From Planctomycetota bacterium (GTDB lineage Bacteria > Planctomycetota > UBA1135 > GCA-002748355): a stretch of 36,894 nt of DNA. Positions 7,907-15,599 of the stretch are shown here, piece after piece. Under the pieces are notes generated by a model. It saw only the letters and a program-made list of their open reading frames with translations, searched no databases and was not told where the DNA came from. Numbering within the stretch: the stretch's first letter is position 1; the number at the start of each line of letters is the position of its first letter. The DNA lies in assembly GCA_002685965.1 (NCBI GenBank), contig NYZE01000074.1, positions 1 through 36,894 on the forward strand. Direction: 5' to 3'. The position numbers were made by a program, and so were the translations under genes.

Positions 7907-10075
7907 ATGGACCTGACGCGCCCTTGGGCTTCGCGCACACTTCTCGCCTGCAGGCCTGACCAACTCGGCTGGAATCTGCTCGTCGGGGCCCTGATAGCCC
8001 TGCCAGTCTCGGGCCAGACCAACGGAAAGAAGGTCGCCGGAACGAACGCTACAGCGAACGGCGGACCCGTCATCCTCGAGCCGGTTCCGGTACCTGAGGG
8101 ATACCCGATAGACCTCGGTTACATCCGCGGCGGCAGGATCACCCTCGGCGTCGGCTACAAGGCCATTATCGAGGCAGCCGAACTCCTCGGCCGGGGCAGC
8201 GAGCACAACACGAAAGCCGCGCTCCGATTGATGACCCGCGAGCTCGGTCGACGCGAGTTCTTCCTCAACGCATTCGCGCTCGGCCGCCACGAGGTGACGA
8301 ACGAGCAGTTCCACGTCTACGTGAAGAAGCGCTGGCCCAAGACGCGCTTCCCGTTCCCGTGGTGGAAGGCCGACGACGTCAACAAGCAGCGCGAGGTCTT
8401 CTACAAGAAGCACAAGGGCAAAGCAGGCATGAGCTTCAAGCCCGAGGACTACTGGCTCGAGAACTGGCCAAACCTCAAGTGGGAGCTGCCCGAAGCGCTC
8501 AAGAAGTTGCCGGTCACCTACGTCTCCTACGCTGACGCTGTCGGCTACTGCTCGTCGACCGGTCTGCGGCTGGCCAGCGAGGCCGAATGGCAGCGCGCCT
8601 ACCAAGGCGACAAGCCCACGTCCTATCTCTGGGGCGACAAGTGGAACGACGACGCCTCCAGCAAGATGATCGGCTACAAGTCGATTCGCGACCAGAAGAT
8701 CCGCGCCGCCGGGGTCCTGCCGCACGGACGCAGCCCGTTCGGCCTGGACGACATGGGCGGCAACGTTTGGGAGTGGACGCAGACCCCGTTCCTCGGCTTC
8801 GACAACTACCGCAAGACCTTCCGGAACCTGCAGAAGTGGGTCACGAAGAAGAAGAAGTGGAAGGCCCTCGCCGAGGATCTCTGGGCTGCGGACAAGCGCT
8901 TGATCAAGGGCGGGTCTTTCAACAACTTCTCGCAGGGCAAGATCGCCTTCCGCACGACCACACGCATGAAGCTCGGCCAGCACCAGACGGTCGAGGACCT
9001 GGGCTTCCGCGTTGCCAAGTCGCTGCAACCGGCACTCGACACCTCGACGCTCTGGTACCGCAACCGCTTCGATCGCACTGTGCTCGGCGACCTCGAACTC
9101 GATCTGCCAAGTATCGTCGAGCAACTGCGCGCGGCTCGCGGCAAGGGACGCAGCTACGAGCAGTTGGGCATCGAACGCTGGACCCTCGATGGTGAGTTGA
9201 TTCGCGGCTACGACATGGTCTCGTTCGCGCCGGTCAAACAACTCAAGTTCCGCAACGAAAGGGCGCTGCGGGAGTCGGCGGCCAAGGACAAGAAAGGCTC
9301 CTACGGCCAACCGATCGGCAGCGTGTTCACGACGTTGCCGTTCAGCGTCCAGCAAGGCCTCAAGACATTCGCATCGCTCGACCCGGACATGTACGTCGTC
9401 TACTACCGCGCCGGCCTGATGCCGCGCGAACTCGACATCGCGATGCGCGCCGGCCAAAAGGTGCTCAAGTTCACCAAGGGCGTGCGTCCAAAGGAAGGCG
9501 ATCCGAACCCGAAGGCCGTCGACAAGAAGTCGTCCAGAAAGAAGAAGGCCAAGAAGGCCAAGAAGGGCAAGAAGGCGAAGCAGGACGAGTCGACGCAGAA
9601 GCTCGCCAAGGACTGGATGGAAATCGTCGATCGCTACGGGATTCCGGACGAGATCACCGAGAAGTACCCCAGGAAGCGACCGGAGACGATGATGATCCGG
9701 CCGGGCAACCTCCTGATTCCGATCAAGAAGAACATCCTACTGTTCCGCCGTCACGACAGCGGCGACTACATCGCCTGGGCCGAGTACAGAAAGCCACTGC
9801 GCAAGGTCAGCACGTCGACGCTCAAGCCAGCGCTGACCATCGTGAACAACTCTGGCAAGCTCGAGTACGATGGTGGGCCGCGTACGCACGTCAGCAACTA
9901 CCGCTATCAGTTCAAGATCAGCATCAAGCTCGCGGACGGCGAGTTGCAGAAGAACGGCTGGATCACGCCGGCCTCGAACAGCGCCGCGCTGCCCGAACTC
10001 GAGAAGCTCGTGCCGCAGGTTCAGGCCAAGCCGAAGGACAACGCTCCCGCGTCAGGCAAGCAGAAGGGCAAGTAA
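7907..10075 (+). CDS. Secreted FGE-fold (SUMF1-like) protein lacking the catalytic cysteines, with a lysine-rich linker
   Basis: A 722-residue exported protein. Residues 1-37 look like a long signal peptide ending near VSGQ. A formylglycine-generating-enzyme-like domain follows (about 70-375): GRHEVTNEQFHVYV, TGLRLASEAEWQRAY, FGLDDMGGNVWEWT, KGGSFNNFS and a terminal DLGFRVAKS. True FGE enzymes carry two Cys between GGS and the final Arg-rich segment. Here that stretch (about 335-355) has none, so it is not expected to mature sulfatases. The C-terminal half (about 380-722) is unrecognised and is split by a run of Lys/Ala/Ser around residues 540-565. The ATG at 7907 follows GAGG (7897-7900) at six bases, a clear ribosome binding site. 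It is preceded by 180 bp of GC-rich leader without a gene. A structural or sugar/ligand-binding role is likely. Confidence 0.85.
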   Translation: MDLTRPWASRTLLACRPDQLGWNLLVGALIALPVSGQTNGKKVAGTNATANGGPVILEPVPVPEGYPIDLGYIRGGRITLGVGYKAIIEAAELLGRGSEHNTKAALRLMTRELGRREFFLNAFALGRHEVTNEQFHVYVKKRWPKTRFPFPWWKADDVNKQREVFYKKHKGKAGMSFKPEDYWLENWPNLKWELPEALKKLPVTYVSYADAVGYCSSTGLRLASEAEWQRAYQGDKPTSYLWGDKWNDDASSKMIGYKSIRDQKIRAAGVLPHGRSPFGLDDMGGNVWEWTQTPFLGFDNYRKTFRNLQKWVTKKKKWKALAEDLWAADKRLIKGGSFNNFSQGKIAFRTTTRMKLGQHQTVEDLGFRVAKSLQPALDTSTLWYRNRFDRTVLGDLELDLPSIVEQLRAARGKGRSYEQLGIERWTLDGELIRGYDMVSFAPVKQLKFRNERALRESAAKDKKGSYGQPIGSVFTTLPFSVQQGLKTFASLDPDMYVVYYRAGLMPRELDIAMRAGQKVLKFTKGVRPKEGDPNPKAVDKKSSRKKKAKKAKKGKKAKQDESTQKLAKDWMEIVDRYGIPDEITEKYPRKRPETMMIRPGNLLIPIKKNILLFRRHDSGDYIAWAEYRKPLRKVSTSTLKPALTIVNNSGKLEYDGGPRTHVSNYRYQFKISIKLADGELQKNGWITPASNSAALPELEKLVPQVQAKPKDNAPASGKQKGK

Positions 10076-10084
10076 GGTCCCTTC
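10063..10084. terminator. Small stem-loop at the convergent end of the FGE-fold gene
   Basis: GAAGGG (10063-10068) pairs with CCCTTC (10079-10084) around a 10-base loop that contains the stop codon. The gene on the other strand ends at 10096. It is much weaker than the other convergent stem-loops and has no T-tract. Confidence 0.22.
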
Positions 10085-10095
10085 GGATGGCGGGG

Positions 10096-10944
10096 CTAGC
10101 CGACTTCCTCGTCGTCCTGCTGGTTACCTTCTTGGTCAGACATCGTCGTCGCTAGCGATACGTCACACGGTCGCCGTGGGCCTGGCATCTCGAGCCGCGA
10201 CGCTTCGAGGATTGCGCCTGGATCGAGCCCCGCTTCCTCAGCGCTCCGTACACCGAGTTCGTGCCGTGACAGACGCTCGGGACCGGGCAGGTGGCGGATC
10301 CCAGTCACGGTCGAGTCGAGGGCGAGCGCCACGATCTGCTCGGCAGCCTCGCGCACGCTGAGCGGGGTACGCCATTCGTCGGTGAAGAGGCGTAGCTCGC
10401 GCGCGTCGCCGAGGGCTGCCAACACCGTGTCACTCGCGCCGCGCTTGCCGTCGAACGACGGACCGAACAGCAACGGAATCCGGATCACGAGCCCGGACGA
10501 GTCGGCGAGCACCATGCGCTCGCCTTCCGCCTTGCTCTTGCCATAGATCGACGTTGGCCGGGGCTCGTCGTCGTCGGTGTACGGAGCGTTTTCTCCATCG
10601 AAGACGAGGTCCGTCGACACGTAGACCACGCGGCCCCGGCTGCGCGCGAGCACGGAAGCGAGCACCCCGGTCGCTTCCGCGTTGGTGCGGAAAGCCCGCT
10701 CCGGCTCCGCCTCGCACTCGTCCATCCGGCTCATCGCGGCGAGGTGAATGAGCAAGGGCGGTGCGTCCAAGCCTTCGACGACTTGGTCGAGCACTTCCTC
10801 GAGCGAGAACGGTTCACCGAGGTCGAACCCCTCGGCCCGCCCCAGCCCTGCGAACGCGATACCGAGCGCTTCTAGCCGAGCAGCGACCTCGTGTCCGAGA
10901 TAGCCAGTCGTACCGGTCAGCAAGACGCTTACATCCGAGGTCAT
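10096..10944 (-). CDS. RmlD-like NAD(P)-dependent sugar reductase/epimerase (extended SDR)
   Basis: A 282-residue extended short-chain dehydrogenase. It has the nucleotide-binding GTTGYLG at residues 11-17, the STDLVFDGE segment at 110-118 typical of dTDP-4-dehydrorhamnose reductases, and the catalytic YGKSK with Tyr134 and Lys138. In RmlD proteins the reaction is reduction of a 4-keto nucleotide sugar to a 6-deoxyhexose; here the substrate is not known. The acidic C-terminal tail (DDEEVG) is outside the family fold. The ATG overlaps the stop of the upstream DprE1-like gene by ATGA, so translation is probably coupled. No rmlA, rmlB or rmlC lies nearby, which makes rhamnose synthesis at this locus unlikely. 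A role in the same lipid-linked sugar pathway as its two upstream neighbours is inferred from the operon only. Confidence 0.85.
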   Translation of the reverse strand: MTSDVSVLLTGTTGYLGHEVAARLEALGIAFAGLGRAEGFDLGEPFSLEEVLDQVVEGLDAPPLLIHLAAMSRMDECEAEPERAFRTNAEATGVLASVLARSRGRVVYVSTDLVFDGENAPYTDDDEPRPTSIYGKSKAEGERMVLADSSGLVIRIPLLFGPSFDGKRGASDTVLAALGDARELRLFTDEWRTPLSVREAAEQIVALALDSTVTGIRHLPGPERLSRHELGVRSAEEAGLDPGAILEASRLEMPGPRRPCDVSLATTMSDQEGNQQDDEEVG

Positions 10945-12407
10945 CCGGCAGTCCCGTCCGTAAACTCCGGGAACACGCGACGTGACAGGTTGGTCTGCAG
11001 CAGCCCATCAGGATCGTAGCGCTCCTTGAGCGCCTTGAACCGACCGAGGACTTCGGCGGGCCAGATGCGGCCTGCTGTCTCGGCCAGCATGGTCGCATCC
11101 TTGGCGAAGTAGAGTCGCCCGCCGGCGTCGGCGAGCACGCCATCGAGCCGATGTGTCAGCTGCCAGAGGCGCTCACGGTTCGCAGCGGTGACCTTGAAGT
11201 CCATCGCGAACGAAAACCCGTCGACAGCATGCGTCATCAGGAACGAATCCGGGCGATGTCGCTTGTAGACGCCGAGATACGGGACCATGCCCGCATCATG
11301 GCACAGTGCGATCAGCTGCGGGTGCACTTCGTGCGCGCGCTCACGCGGCACGAAGGTCTGATACTGGATCAGTCCACCCTTGCCATAGGCCTTCTTCCAG
11401 TCCGGAACGTAGTCGAGCAAGAATGCGAAAGCGGCGTGCGATTGCCGGTGCGGACGCCCGCGTGTCTGAGAGAAGACGCCGCTGTGATACTTGGCCGCGT
11501 TGATGGCGCGCATGCCAAAGTTGTTCATGAATGGCTTGAGGAAGCGCCACATGACCGCCTTGGGGACGACACCCAAGAGGTGCATCGGCAAGTCCTGCGC
11601 ATCGACGCTCATGGACTCGCGCGGGTTCTCGTCTTCGCCTTCGGCCAGGTAGCGCGCGGCGTGGACCAGGCCGCGCCCGAGGCGCTTTCCGCGCGGGAAG
11701 CAATCGACCCAGCCGACCAGGTAGTCCCAGTTGTCCTTCTCGGTGTCGAAGAACGAGATCATGTGCTGGAGATCCGGAGTCGCGATCGCCTCGACGTCGA
11801 GGCAACCCGAGTAGATCTTCTTGAGCTGCAGCGTGACTTCCGTGAAGCAACCGAGCATGCCGAAGCCGCCGATCGCGGCGTAGAACAAGTCGGCGTTCTC
11901 TTCGGGGCTGCACAGCAACTCTCCGCTCGTCACCGTCAGCAAGCGAAACGACCGCACCCAACTGCCGATCGTGCCGACCTGCCAGTTGTTCTTGCCGTGG
12001 ACGTTCATCGACAGGAGGCCACCGAGCGTCGGGTACATCGTTCCGGAGACGACCGGTGGCCACCAACCCATCGGCACCGACCGGCGCCAGATCTGCTCGA
12101 GCGTCACGCCGGGTTCGGCGACGAGGAGCCCACTGTCGATGTCGAAGCTCTTGATCCGTGCAAAGGCGGTGGCGTCGAGGACGATGCCGCCCTCGTTCTG
12201 CGATGCGTCGCCATAGCTGCAACCCGAGCCGCGGAATGCGACGGGAACGCCATGCTCGCTGGCCCAAGTGAGGATGCGCGCCACTTCGTCGACGCTGGTC
12301 GGCTTGGAGATTGCTGACCCCGACGACGTCGACAACCCCCAGCCCCATACCCGGTCCACGGGCAGGCCGAGTTCCGCTGCGATGTCGCCAATCTCCATGC
12401 TGGTCAT
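10941..12407 (-). CDS. DprE1-like FAD-dependent oxidoreductase (VAO/PCMH family)
   Basis: A 488-residue flavoprotein. The N-terminal FAD domain shows VWGWG (20-24), RGSGCSYGD (59-67), SQNEGG and NVHGKNNWQVGTIGSWVRS (135-153). The C-terminus carries GGRLYFAKD (429-437), AET, DP and LSRRVF. From memory each of these blocks lines up with mycobacterial DprE1, including the lysine of YLAKD (here Lys436) and HGKN near the flavin. DprE1 oxidises the C2 hydroxyl of decaprenylphosphoryl-ribose. It might instead be another sugar or alditol oxidase of the same superfamily. The start ATG lies five bases after the stop of the upstream DprE2-like gene, and the stop overlaps the start of the next gene, so the three form an operon. 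No signal peptide or membrane helix is obvious. Confidence 0.88.
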   Translation of the reverse strand: MTSMEIGDIAAELGLPVDRVWGWGLSTSSGSAISKPTSVDEVARILTWASEHGVPVAFRGSGCSYGDASQNEGGIVLDATAFARIKSFDIDSGLLVAEPGVTLEQIWRRSVPMGWWPPVVSGTMYPTLGGLLSMNVHGKNNWQVGTIGSWVRSFRLLTVTSGELLCSPEENADLFYAAIGGFGMLGCFTEVTLQLKKIYSGCLDVEAIATPDLQHMISFFDTEKDNWDYLVGWVDCFPRGKRLGRGLVHAARYLAEGEDENPRESMSVDAQDLPMHLLGVVPKAVMWRFLKPFMNNFGMRAINAAKYHSGVFSQTRGRPHRQSHAAFAFLLDYVPDWKKAYGKGGLIQYQTFVPRERAHEVHPQLIALCHDAGMVPYLGVYKRHRPDSFLMTHAVDGFSFAMDFKVTAANRERLWQLTHRLDGVLADAGGRLYFAKDATMLAETAGRIWPAEVLGRFKALKERYDPDGLLQTNLSRRVFPEFTDGTAG

Positions 12408-12412
12408 CCCGG

Positions 12413-13165
12413 TTAGATCGACATCCTGCGAAAGATGAACGATGGGATCGAACGAATCACCATGGCGACCAGGCGCCAGCGGCCGGGCACGTAGCTGGTC
12501 TGCTTCCCCTTGCGCACGGCGCTCATGATCATGCGCGCCGCCTCGTCGGGAGTCTTGAGCCAGAAGAGTCCCTCCATGCCGCGCGTCATCGACGTGTCGA
12601 TGAAACCCGGTTTGATCGTCGTCACCTGCACGCCGTGCTGGGTCAGCCGATTGCGCAGAGACTCGAGGAAGGTGGACAAGCCGGCCTTGGCAGCGTGGTA
12701 CGCCGGAAAACCGCGCCGGCCGCGGTCGCCGGCGATCGAGCTGATACCAACGATGACGCCACGCCCCTGTTTCTGGAAGAGCACCGCAGCCTGATTGAGC
12801 CAGGCCACGGCCCCCGTCAAGTTGACGGCGATGACCGGGCTATCCTTGTCGAACGAGAACTCGTCCTCAGCGGGCACGTTCATGACCCCGGCCGCGTAGC
12901 AGATCAGGTCACAGCCGCCCAGGTCCGCACAGATCCGCTCAAAGAGGCCGGGCACCTCGTCGAACTTCGTGACGTCGTGCTCGTAGGTCTTCGCCTTGCC
13001 CTCGCCCCATCCGGTGGAGATTCCCTGCGCGACCTTCTGTAGTTCGTCGTCGCGGCGCGCGACCAGGGCGACCGTCGCACCGGCCGCAGCGAGCTCGCGT
13101 GCCAGGGATGCCCCCATCCCCGACGACGCACCGACGACGATCGCCTTCTCGATCTTCTGGCCCAT
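12413..13165 (-). CDS. DprE2-like short-chain dehydrogenase
   Basis: A 250-residue classical SDR with GASSGMG at residues 12-18, the catalytic Ser143 in GISSIAG, Tyr156 and Lys160 in YHAAK, and KPGFIDTSM. The last 15 residues, VIRSIPSFIFRRMSI, closely match the end of mycobacterial DprE2 as I remember it (an amphipathic tail with IP-x-x-IFR). DprE2 reduces the 2-keto intermediate made by DprE1, completing epimerisation of polyprenylphosphoryl-ribose to arabinose. Other SDRs can share the core motifs, so the tail and the DprE1-like neighbour carry the call. I chose ATG 13163-13165. In-frame ATGs at 13183 and 13189 and a TTG at 13195 are possible, but some overlap the divergent kinase start. 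The gene order is reversed compared with mycobacteria, where dprE1 is first. Confidence 0.85.
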   Translation of the reverse strand: MGQKIEKAIVVGASSGMGASLARELAAAGATVALVARRDDELQKVAQGISTGWGEGKAKTYEHDVTKFDEVPGLFERICADLGGCDLICYAAGVMNVPAEDEFSFDKDSPVIAVNLTGAVAWLNQAAVLFQKQGRGVIVGISSIAGDRGRRGFPAYHAAKAGLSTFLESLRNRLTQHGVQVTTIKPGFIDTSMTRGMEGLFWLKTPDEAARMIMSAVRKGKQTSYVPGRWRLVAMVIRSIPSFIFRRMSI

Positions 13166-13187
13166 TGGCGACAAGCTACGCATCAGC

Positions 13188-14105
13188 ATGGGCAATCGAA
13201 AGCCACCCGTTCTCGTTCTCGCAAACCCGAAGGCCGGCGGCGGACTCGCTGGTGAGCTCGTGCCCCACCTGGCCAGGGATCTCTCTGAACTCGGCTATCC
13301 GGTCGATGTGTTCCAGAGCGCCGGCCCCGGCAACATCACGGAGAAGGTGCGGACCCTGGCCGGGACCTGGACGGCGCTGGCCGTCGTCGGCGGTGACGGC
13401 ACCGTGCGCGAAGCTCTGATGGGAGAGCCAGCGGCCGAGATGCCGATCGCGGTCCTGCCCGCCGGCACCGCCAACGTGCTGGCCACCGAGTTTCGCTTGC
13501 CCCGCGCACCGCGCGACACAGCCCGGATGATCGAGGCCGGCGCCGCGCGCACGATCGATACCGGTTTCGTCGTTCGCGAGGGCAAGGCCCCCGAGCCATT
13601 CGTGCTCTTTGTCGGTGCCGGGGCCGACGCGGAGATCGTCCACCGCGTGCACGAGAAGCGCGCCGGTGGCACGCTCGGTAAACTGCGCTACATCGCACCG
13701 ATCCTGTCACAGCTGTTCAGCTACAAACCTGTCGAACACTGGTTCGTGCTCGAGAACGGCGACCGACACGGCCCCTTCGAGCAGGTCATCGTCACCAACG
13801 TCACCTCGTACGGCTCGATGTGGAAGCTGCCCGGCAGGATCACCCCGGACGACGGTCTGCTCGACTGCATCGGCTTCCGCGCCAAGACAGCGCTGCAGTT
13901 ACTGCGCCACGGCGTGGCCGGCAGCTTCAACCGCCTGCGCGAGAGCAACAAGTTACAGACCTGGCAAGCCGCCCGCGTCCGCATCGAATCCGAATCGACG
14001 AGCCGCGTGCAAGTCGACGGCGACCCGCTCGGCGAGTGCCCGGTCGACATCGAGGTGCGGCCACTGTCCTTGCGCCTGTTGGTGCCGGGCGAACCGACTA
14101 CCTAG
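13188..14105 (+). CDS. Diacylglycerol kinase-family lipid kinase (YegS/DgkB-like)
   Basis: A 305-residue soluble kinase of the DAGK catalytic superfamily, which phosphorylates lipid hydroxyls such as diacylglycerol or sphingoid bases with ATP. It shows NPKAGGG at residues 13-19, the nucleotide-binding VVGGDGTVREAL at 67-78, and VLPAGTANVLATEF at 89-102, followed by the beta-sandwich C-terminal domain ending in a VQVDGDP turn typical of the family. Length is normal. The ATG at 13188 is inside the 5' region of the divergent SDR, leaving 22 bp between the chosen start codons; promoters must overlap coding sequence. The divergent pairing with a putative lipid-linked-sugar operon suggests a shared membrane-lipid theme, but the specific substrate is unknown. 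Confidence 0.92.
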   Translation: MGNRKPPVLVLANPKAGGGLAGELVPHLARDLSELGYPVDVFQSAGPGNITEKVRTLAGTWTALAVVGGDGTVREALMGEPAAEMPIAVLPAGTANVLATEFRLPRAPRDTARMIEAGAARTIDTGFVVREGKAPEPFVLFVGAGADAEIVHRVHEKRAGGTLGKLRYIAPILSQLFSYKPVEHWFVLENGDRHGPFEQVIVTNVTSYGSMWKLPGRITPDDGLLDCIGFRAKTALQLLRHGVAGSFNRLRESNKLQTWQAARVRIESESTSRVQVDGDPLGECPVDIEVRPLSLRLLVPGEPTT

Positions 14106-14115
14106 CCGCTACGCT

Positions 14116-14150
14116 CTCGCCGTGAGCGTCGCTGTGCTCAGCACGGCGGG
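14116..14150. terminator. Stem-loop between convergent lipid kinase and enolase-family genes
   Basis: CTCGCCGTG (14116-14124) pairs with CACGGCGGG (14142-14150) with one G-U, and AGC (14125-14127) with GCT (14136-14138) across a 3-base bulge. This makes about 12 base pairs with an 8-base loop. It begins 11 bases after the kinase stop and covers the stop of the opposite gene. There is no T-tract. Confidence 0.4.
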
Positions 14151-15535
14151 CAAGATGGGTCCAGCGACTCCAGCGCATCCAAGTCCAGCAGCGGCTCACC
14201 ACCGTAGCCGCGCTCGCAGATCTCCTGCGTGGAGATGTAGCCACCGTCAATCCGCAGGCGCACGAGGCCGTCCGCGGTACGTTCGTAGAGCGAAGGGAAG
14301 TCGCGCAGCGCTGCGGCCTGCTCCGCCTCGGGTAGGAAGCTCAACCCACGGACATAGTGGTGTCCGTTCCGCTCAGCGTGTTCGATCCCCAGCGCGGCGA
14401 TGACAGCGGTGTCCTGTTGCAGAGCATGCACGCCCGGGTGTGTGAGGTCCTCGGCAGCGAGGATGGCCGGGCCACCGTGCTCCGCTTCCCATTCCGCGAG
14501 CACACGCCGGGAGTGCAACGTACGAAACACGCCCTTGCAGTTCTTGGCAGAGACGCCGGCGTAGCCGAGTTGCAGGGCACGCGACACGGTTTCGTCGGTG
14601 CCGTCCGACTCGTCGAGGATGATCGGCTTGGCCAGGTCGGGATCGACAGCTTCGGCCAAGGCTGCCTCGCGCTCGACCGGCTGTTCGAACCACAATACGC
14701 GGTCAAATAGATGCCGTAGTTCGCTGTCGCCGCGCATCCCGTCGAGAAGATCGGTGAAGCCTGCCATGTCCGCGAACTGTTCATTGCCATCGAGCACGAG
14801 GCGATAGCCCTCACCAATCTCGTCCACGAGCACGCTCTGGATGCCCTGCAGTCGTTCGAGGTTGGCAGGAACGTCGTTCGAGATCTTGACCTTGAAGTGC
14901 GTGACGCCGTACTCGCGAATGACCTCGGTGAGAGTCTGCGGCAAGCCGTCGCTCAGCGGCGTGGTTACGTCGGCGGCGACGAGCGGATCGGTCAGGCCAA
15001 CAGTGTGGCGAAGCGCAATGCGATTCACCGGTCGTGGCGGGAGCCACGGCACGGCGCCAAATCCGAACAGATCATCACGCAAACCGGCGTGCAGCGACGT
15101 GCCGTAGGCCCGACACAGCCCGTCCACGAGCGCGCCGTCGATCATCGCAACGCCGAAGCTCGAGGTCAGCGCCGCCTCGCATTGGGCACGCACCGCTGGC
15201 TGGACGAGTTGGTGCAAGCCGTAGCCGTTGTCCGCCTCCGCTTCGCGATAGCCAGCAGAGGCAAGTGCGATCGACCGTAACAGGCCGTGCTGCTTCTGCT
15301 CGTAGCTCCTGTCCGCCGACTTGTCGAACCACATCGGCGACAGCACCGACGAACCTACACCCTCGACCGACCGTCCGTCAGGGAGGTCGAATCGCACCTG
15401 CACGAACACGACGGACAAGTCGGTCATCGTGACCGCGCCGAACTTGAAGGGCATCCGCATCGCTGCGCGGCGGACAAAGGCCCGCACATCGCGGACCCGG
15501 ATGCGGGGGGCGACGGCCTTCGGTCTGGGGCTCAC
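14138..15535 (-). CDS. Enolase-superfamily enzyme of the muconate-lactonizing (MLE) type
   Basis: A 465-residue member of the mandelate racemase/muconate lactonizing family. These enzymes abstract a proton alpha to a carboxylate using a divalent metal. The C-terminal barrel shows the Lys pair FKVKI (Lys215, Lys217), metal ligands Asp249 (LDGNE), Glu284 (WFEQP) and Asp308 (LDES), and Lys331 in SAKNCKG. Lys on strands 2 and 6 without a His-Asp dyad marks the MLE subgroup (racemisation, cycloisomerisation or OSBS-like chemistry) rather than sugar-acid dehydratases of the mandelate-racemase subgroup. The protein is longer than usual (about 370-400): extra sequence lies between the cap domain and the barrel and at the C-terminus. 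The GTG start at 15535 gives similarity from about residue 13. Substrate unknown. It is divergent from the sialidase-like gene. Confidence 0.85.
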   Translation of the reverse strand: MSPRPKAVAPRIRVRDVRAFVRRAAMRMPFKFGAVTMTDLSVVFVQVRFDLPDGRSVEGVGSSVLSPMWFDKSADRSYEQKQHGLLRSIALASAGYREAEADNGYGLHQLVQPAVRAQCEAALTSSFGVAMIDGALVDGLCRAYGTSLHAGLRDDLFGFGAVPWLPPRPVNRIALRHTVGLTDPLVAADVTTPLSDGLPQTLTEVIREYGVTHFKVKISNDVPANLERLQGIQSVLVDEIGEGYRLVLDGNEQFADMAGFTDLLDGMRGDSELRHLFDRVLWFEQPVEREAALAEAVDPDLAKPIILDESDGTDETVSRALQLGYAGVSAKNCKGVFRTLHSRRVLAEWEAEHGGPAILAAEDLTHPGVHALQQDTAVIAALGIEHAERNGHHYVRGLSFLPEAEQAAALRDFPSLYERTADGLVRLRIDGGYISTQEICERGYGGEPLLDLDALESLDPSCPPC

Positions 15536-15599
15536 GGGATCGGGCGCGATGCGGATACCTTACTGCTTCTCTTCCGCGCCACCGGTAGCGTTGTCGGCA

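Noticed and set aside
7814-9457. Long open frame (547 codons) on the minus strand
   Set aside because: It is antisense to the FGE-fold gene, has no family motifs and shows the composition of a codon shadow in GC-rich DNA.
10096-10944. Possible dTDP-rhamnose biosynthesis locus
   Set aside because: Only an RmlD-like protein is present; rmlA, rmlB and rmlC are absent, and the operon partners are DprE-like.
11151-12317. Open frame of 388 codons on the plus strand
   Set aside because: Antisense to the DprE1-like gene, which has clear conserved blocks; the shadow frame is rich in Arg, Val and Asp without any motif.
14138-15535. Candidate L-fuconate dehydratase for the lactonase operon
   Set aside because: Active-site residues are of the MLE type (Lys pair plus Lys331) without the His-Asp dyad of sugar-acid dehydratases, and the gene is 7 kb away on the other strand.
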